NCBI RefSeq assembly: GCF_011927785.1 | Contig: NZ_JAATJK010000001.1 | Span: 992,001-1,056,000, forward strand | Reading direction: 5' to 3' | Origin: Micromonospora profundi | Lineage (GTDB): Bacteria; Actinomycetota; Actinomycetes; Mycobacteriales; Micromonosporaceae | DNA length: 64,000 nt | Part shown: piece after piece, positions 62,949-64,000 of the stretch | How positions within the stretch are numbered: the first letter of the stretch is position 1 | How the letters are laid out: each line of letters starts with the position of its first letter | Made by a program: the position numbers and the translations under genes | The notes under the pieces: generated by a model | Told to the model about the DNA's origin: nothing | The model's database searches: none | What the model saw: only the letters and a program-made list of their open reading frames with translations

Positions 62949-63580
62949 CCGCCGATGTGGTGGTGCTCGACTACGGCTCGGGCAATCTGCGGTCGGCGGA
63001 GCGGGCGTTGGCCGCGGCCGGCGCGGCCGTGCGGGTGACCGACGACCTCGCGGCGGCGGCTGCCGCCGATGGCCTGGTGGTGCCGGGCGTGGGCGCGTTC
63101 GCGGCGTGCATGGCGGGGATCGACGCGCTGGGCGCGGGTCCGGTGATCGCCGAGCGGGTCGCGGCGGGCCGGCCGGTGCTCGGCATCTGTGTGGGCATGC
63201 AGGTGCTCTTCGAGTACGGCGAGGAGCATGGGGTGGTGACCAAGGGGCTCGGTCTGCTGCCCGGTGGGGTGACCCGCCTGGCTGCTGTCCGGTTGCCGCA
63301 CATGGGCTGGAACACGGTTCGGGCGGCGCGGGGTTCGGTGCTGTTCGCCGGCCTGCCGGCCGAGAGCCGCTTCTACTTCGTCCACTCGTACGCGATGGGT
63401 GAGCCGGCTGCGCTGGCGGCTGCCGGTGCTGCCGTGACCACGGCTCACCATGACACCGATTTCGTGGCCGCCGTGGAGCGCGGGCCGCTCTCGGCTGCCC
63501 AGTTCCATCCGGAGAAGTCCGCCGACACCGGTGCCGCGCTGCTGCGCAACTGGCTCGCCACGCTGCCCAGCGGTGACTGA
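62945..63580 (+). CDS. hisH: Imidazole glycerol phosphate synthase, glutaminase subunit
   Basis: 211 residues. Class I amidotransferase with nucleophile Cys82 in PVLGICVGMQVLFEYG, the His and Glu in AAQFHPEKSADTG, and VVLDYGSGNLRSAERAL at the N terminus. It supplies ammonia to HisF, which is not in this window. The GTG overlaps the preceding small gene's stop. Confidence 0.96.
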   Translation: MTADVVVLDYGSGNLRSAERALAAAGAAVRVTDDLAAAAAADGLVVPGVGAFAACMAGIDALGAGPVIAERVAAGRPVLGICVGMQVLFEYGEEHGVVTKGLGLLPGGVTRLAAVRLPHMGWNTVRAARGSVLFAGLPAESRFYFVHSYAMGEPAALAAAGAAVTTAHHDTDFVAAVERGPLSAAQFHPEKSADTGAALLRNWLATLPSGD

Positions 63581-63643
63581 GCGTCGGCGCCGCCGGGCGC
63601 GGCCGGGTTGGCGCAGCCGTGGCACTGGCGCGCGGGTGGCGCG

Positions 63644-63967
63644 GTGAGCCGGGAGCGGGCCCGCCGACGGGCGGAGCGGGAGGCTGTGCTGGCCCGGGAG
63701 CGGGAGGTCCGGCAGCGCCGGGTGGCCCGCCGGCAGCGTCGTCAGGCGGTGGTCCGCCGGTTGACGCCTCGGGTGCGGCGGGGCCGCTCGGGTCGTCTGG
63801 CCCGGCACTCGCGGGGTGAGCGGGCGGCGATCGTGCTGCTCACCGGGGCGGCCGTGCTCATGATCTGGACGTTCGTCGACAATCTGGCGTTGCGTATCGC
63901 GCTGATCGTGTTGTTGCTGCTCGTACTGCCGGCGATCGTGGTGATCGCCTTGGACCGCCGTACCTGA
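63644..63967 (+). CDS. Small basic membrane protein before priA
   Basis: 107 residues from GTG. The first 60 are strongly basic (RERARRRAEREAVLARERE and an Arg-rich stretch), followed by two hydrophobic helices (AIVLLTGAAVLMIWTFV, IALIVLLLLVLPAIVVIAL). No family recognised. It lies 63 bp after hisH and 14 bp before priA and is likely co-transcribed. An alternative start at 63608 would add 12 residues. Confidence 0.75.
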   Translation: MSRERARRRAEREAVLAREREVRQRRVARRQRRQAVVRRLTPRVRRGRSGRLARHSRGERAAIVLLTGAAVLMIWTFVDNLALRIALIVLLLLVLPAIVVIALDRRT

Positions 63968-63981
63968 TCGAGGAGAAGACC

Positions 63982-64000
63982 GTGAGCCTCACCCTGTTAC
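63982..64000 (+). CDS. priA: Start of phosphoribosyl isomerase (HisA/PriA), truncated by the window edge
   Basis: GTG with GAGGAG upstream begins SLTLL, the conserved N terminus of actinobacterial HisA/TrpF dual isomerases, as expected after hisH. Only six codons are visible. Confidence 0.7.

Overview
The window is about 64 kb of very GC-rich actinobacterial chromosome. The gene content and order suggest a Micromonosporaceae member, probably Micromonospora or a close relative. The supporting features are a meso-DAP-type MurE, Wag31/DivIVA, SepF, MraZ, an ImuA-ImuB-DnaE2 mutasome, a MurT-GatD pair divergent from mraZ, heavy use of GTG starts and near-absolute G/C at third codon positions. This assignment is inference; no rRNA, tRNA, insertion sequence, prophage or CRISPR array was seen. 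Almost every base is explained by tightly packed housekeeping genes, many joined by ATGA or GTGA overlaps.

Layout. (1) 1-9 kb: the tail of an unknown gene, a polyprenyl synthetase, an XRE regulator, metF, a CDP-alcohol phosphatidyltransferase, then a minus-strand translationally coupled carotenoid operon (ybaK-like, crtA-like, GNAT, cruF-like, glycosyltransferase, crtI). (2) 9-17 kb: a LexA-type box, a 320 nt structured leader and the SAV_6107-like/imuA/imuB/dnaE2 mutagenesis operon, followed by an overlooked 58-residue ORF. (3) 17-20.7 kb: a methyltransferase, an alkaline-phosphatase-superfamily protein, dinB and a DUF3040 protein. (4) 21-26 kb: a minus-strand moxR-DUF58-transglutaminase operon. 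(5) 26-29 kb: leuS behind a candidate leucine attenuator (leader peptide with three Leu codons plus a textbook terminator). (6) 29.2-31.9 kb: a TVP38-like protein, gatD and murT on the minus strand, divergent from mraZ. (7) 32-50 kb: the division and cell-wall (dcw) cluster mraZ-rsmH-ftsL-ftsI-murE-murF-mraY-ftsW-murG-murC-ftsQ-ftsZ-yggS-sepF-ylmG-wag31. murD and the usual pgeF/ylmD gene are absent from their customary slots. (8) 50-59.6 kb: a membrane-anchored putative metal-site protein, a DUF167 protein, a CPA antiporter, a DksA-like protein, lspA, an rluD-family gene, a membrane protein, a ParA/MinD-like ATPase with an altered P-loop and 17 hexapeptide repeats, a DUF2567 protein and a Lon-N-domain protein. 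(9) 59.6-64 kb: the histidine operon hisD-hisC-hisB-(57 aa membrane protein)-hisH-(107 aa membrane protein)-priA start.

Cross-cutting features. Eight start codons have a TANNNT hexamer 6 or 7 nt upstream, the signature of leaderless transcription; this also decides some start choices. Four large intergenic inverted repeats (near 0.2, 13.1, 29.2 and 40.9 kb) sit at gene boundaries, including a perfect loop-free 48 bp palindrome downstream of leuS and a 19 bp stem in the slot where murD would be expected. The most testable new biology is the leuS attenuator, the structured SOS leader of the mutasome operon, and the repeat-bearing ParA-like gene with its neighbours.
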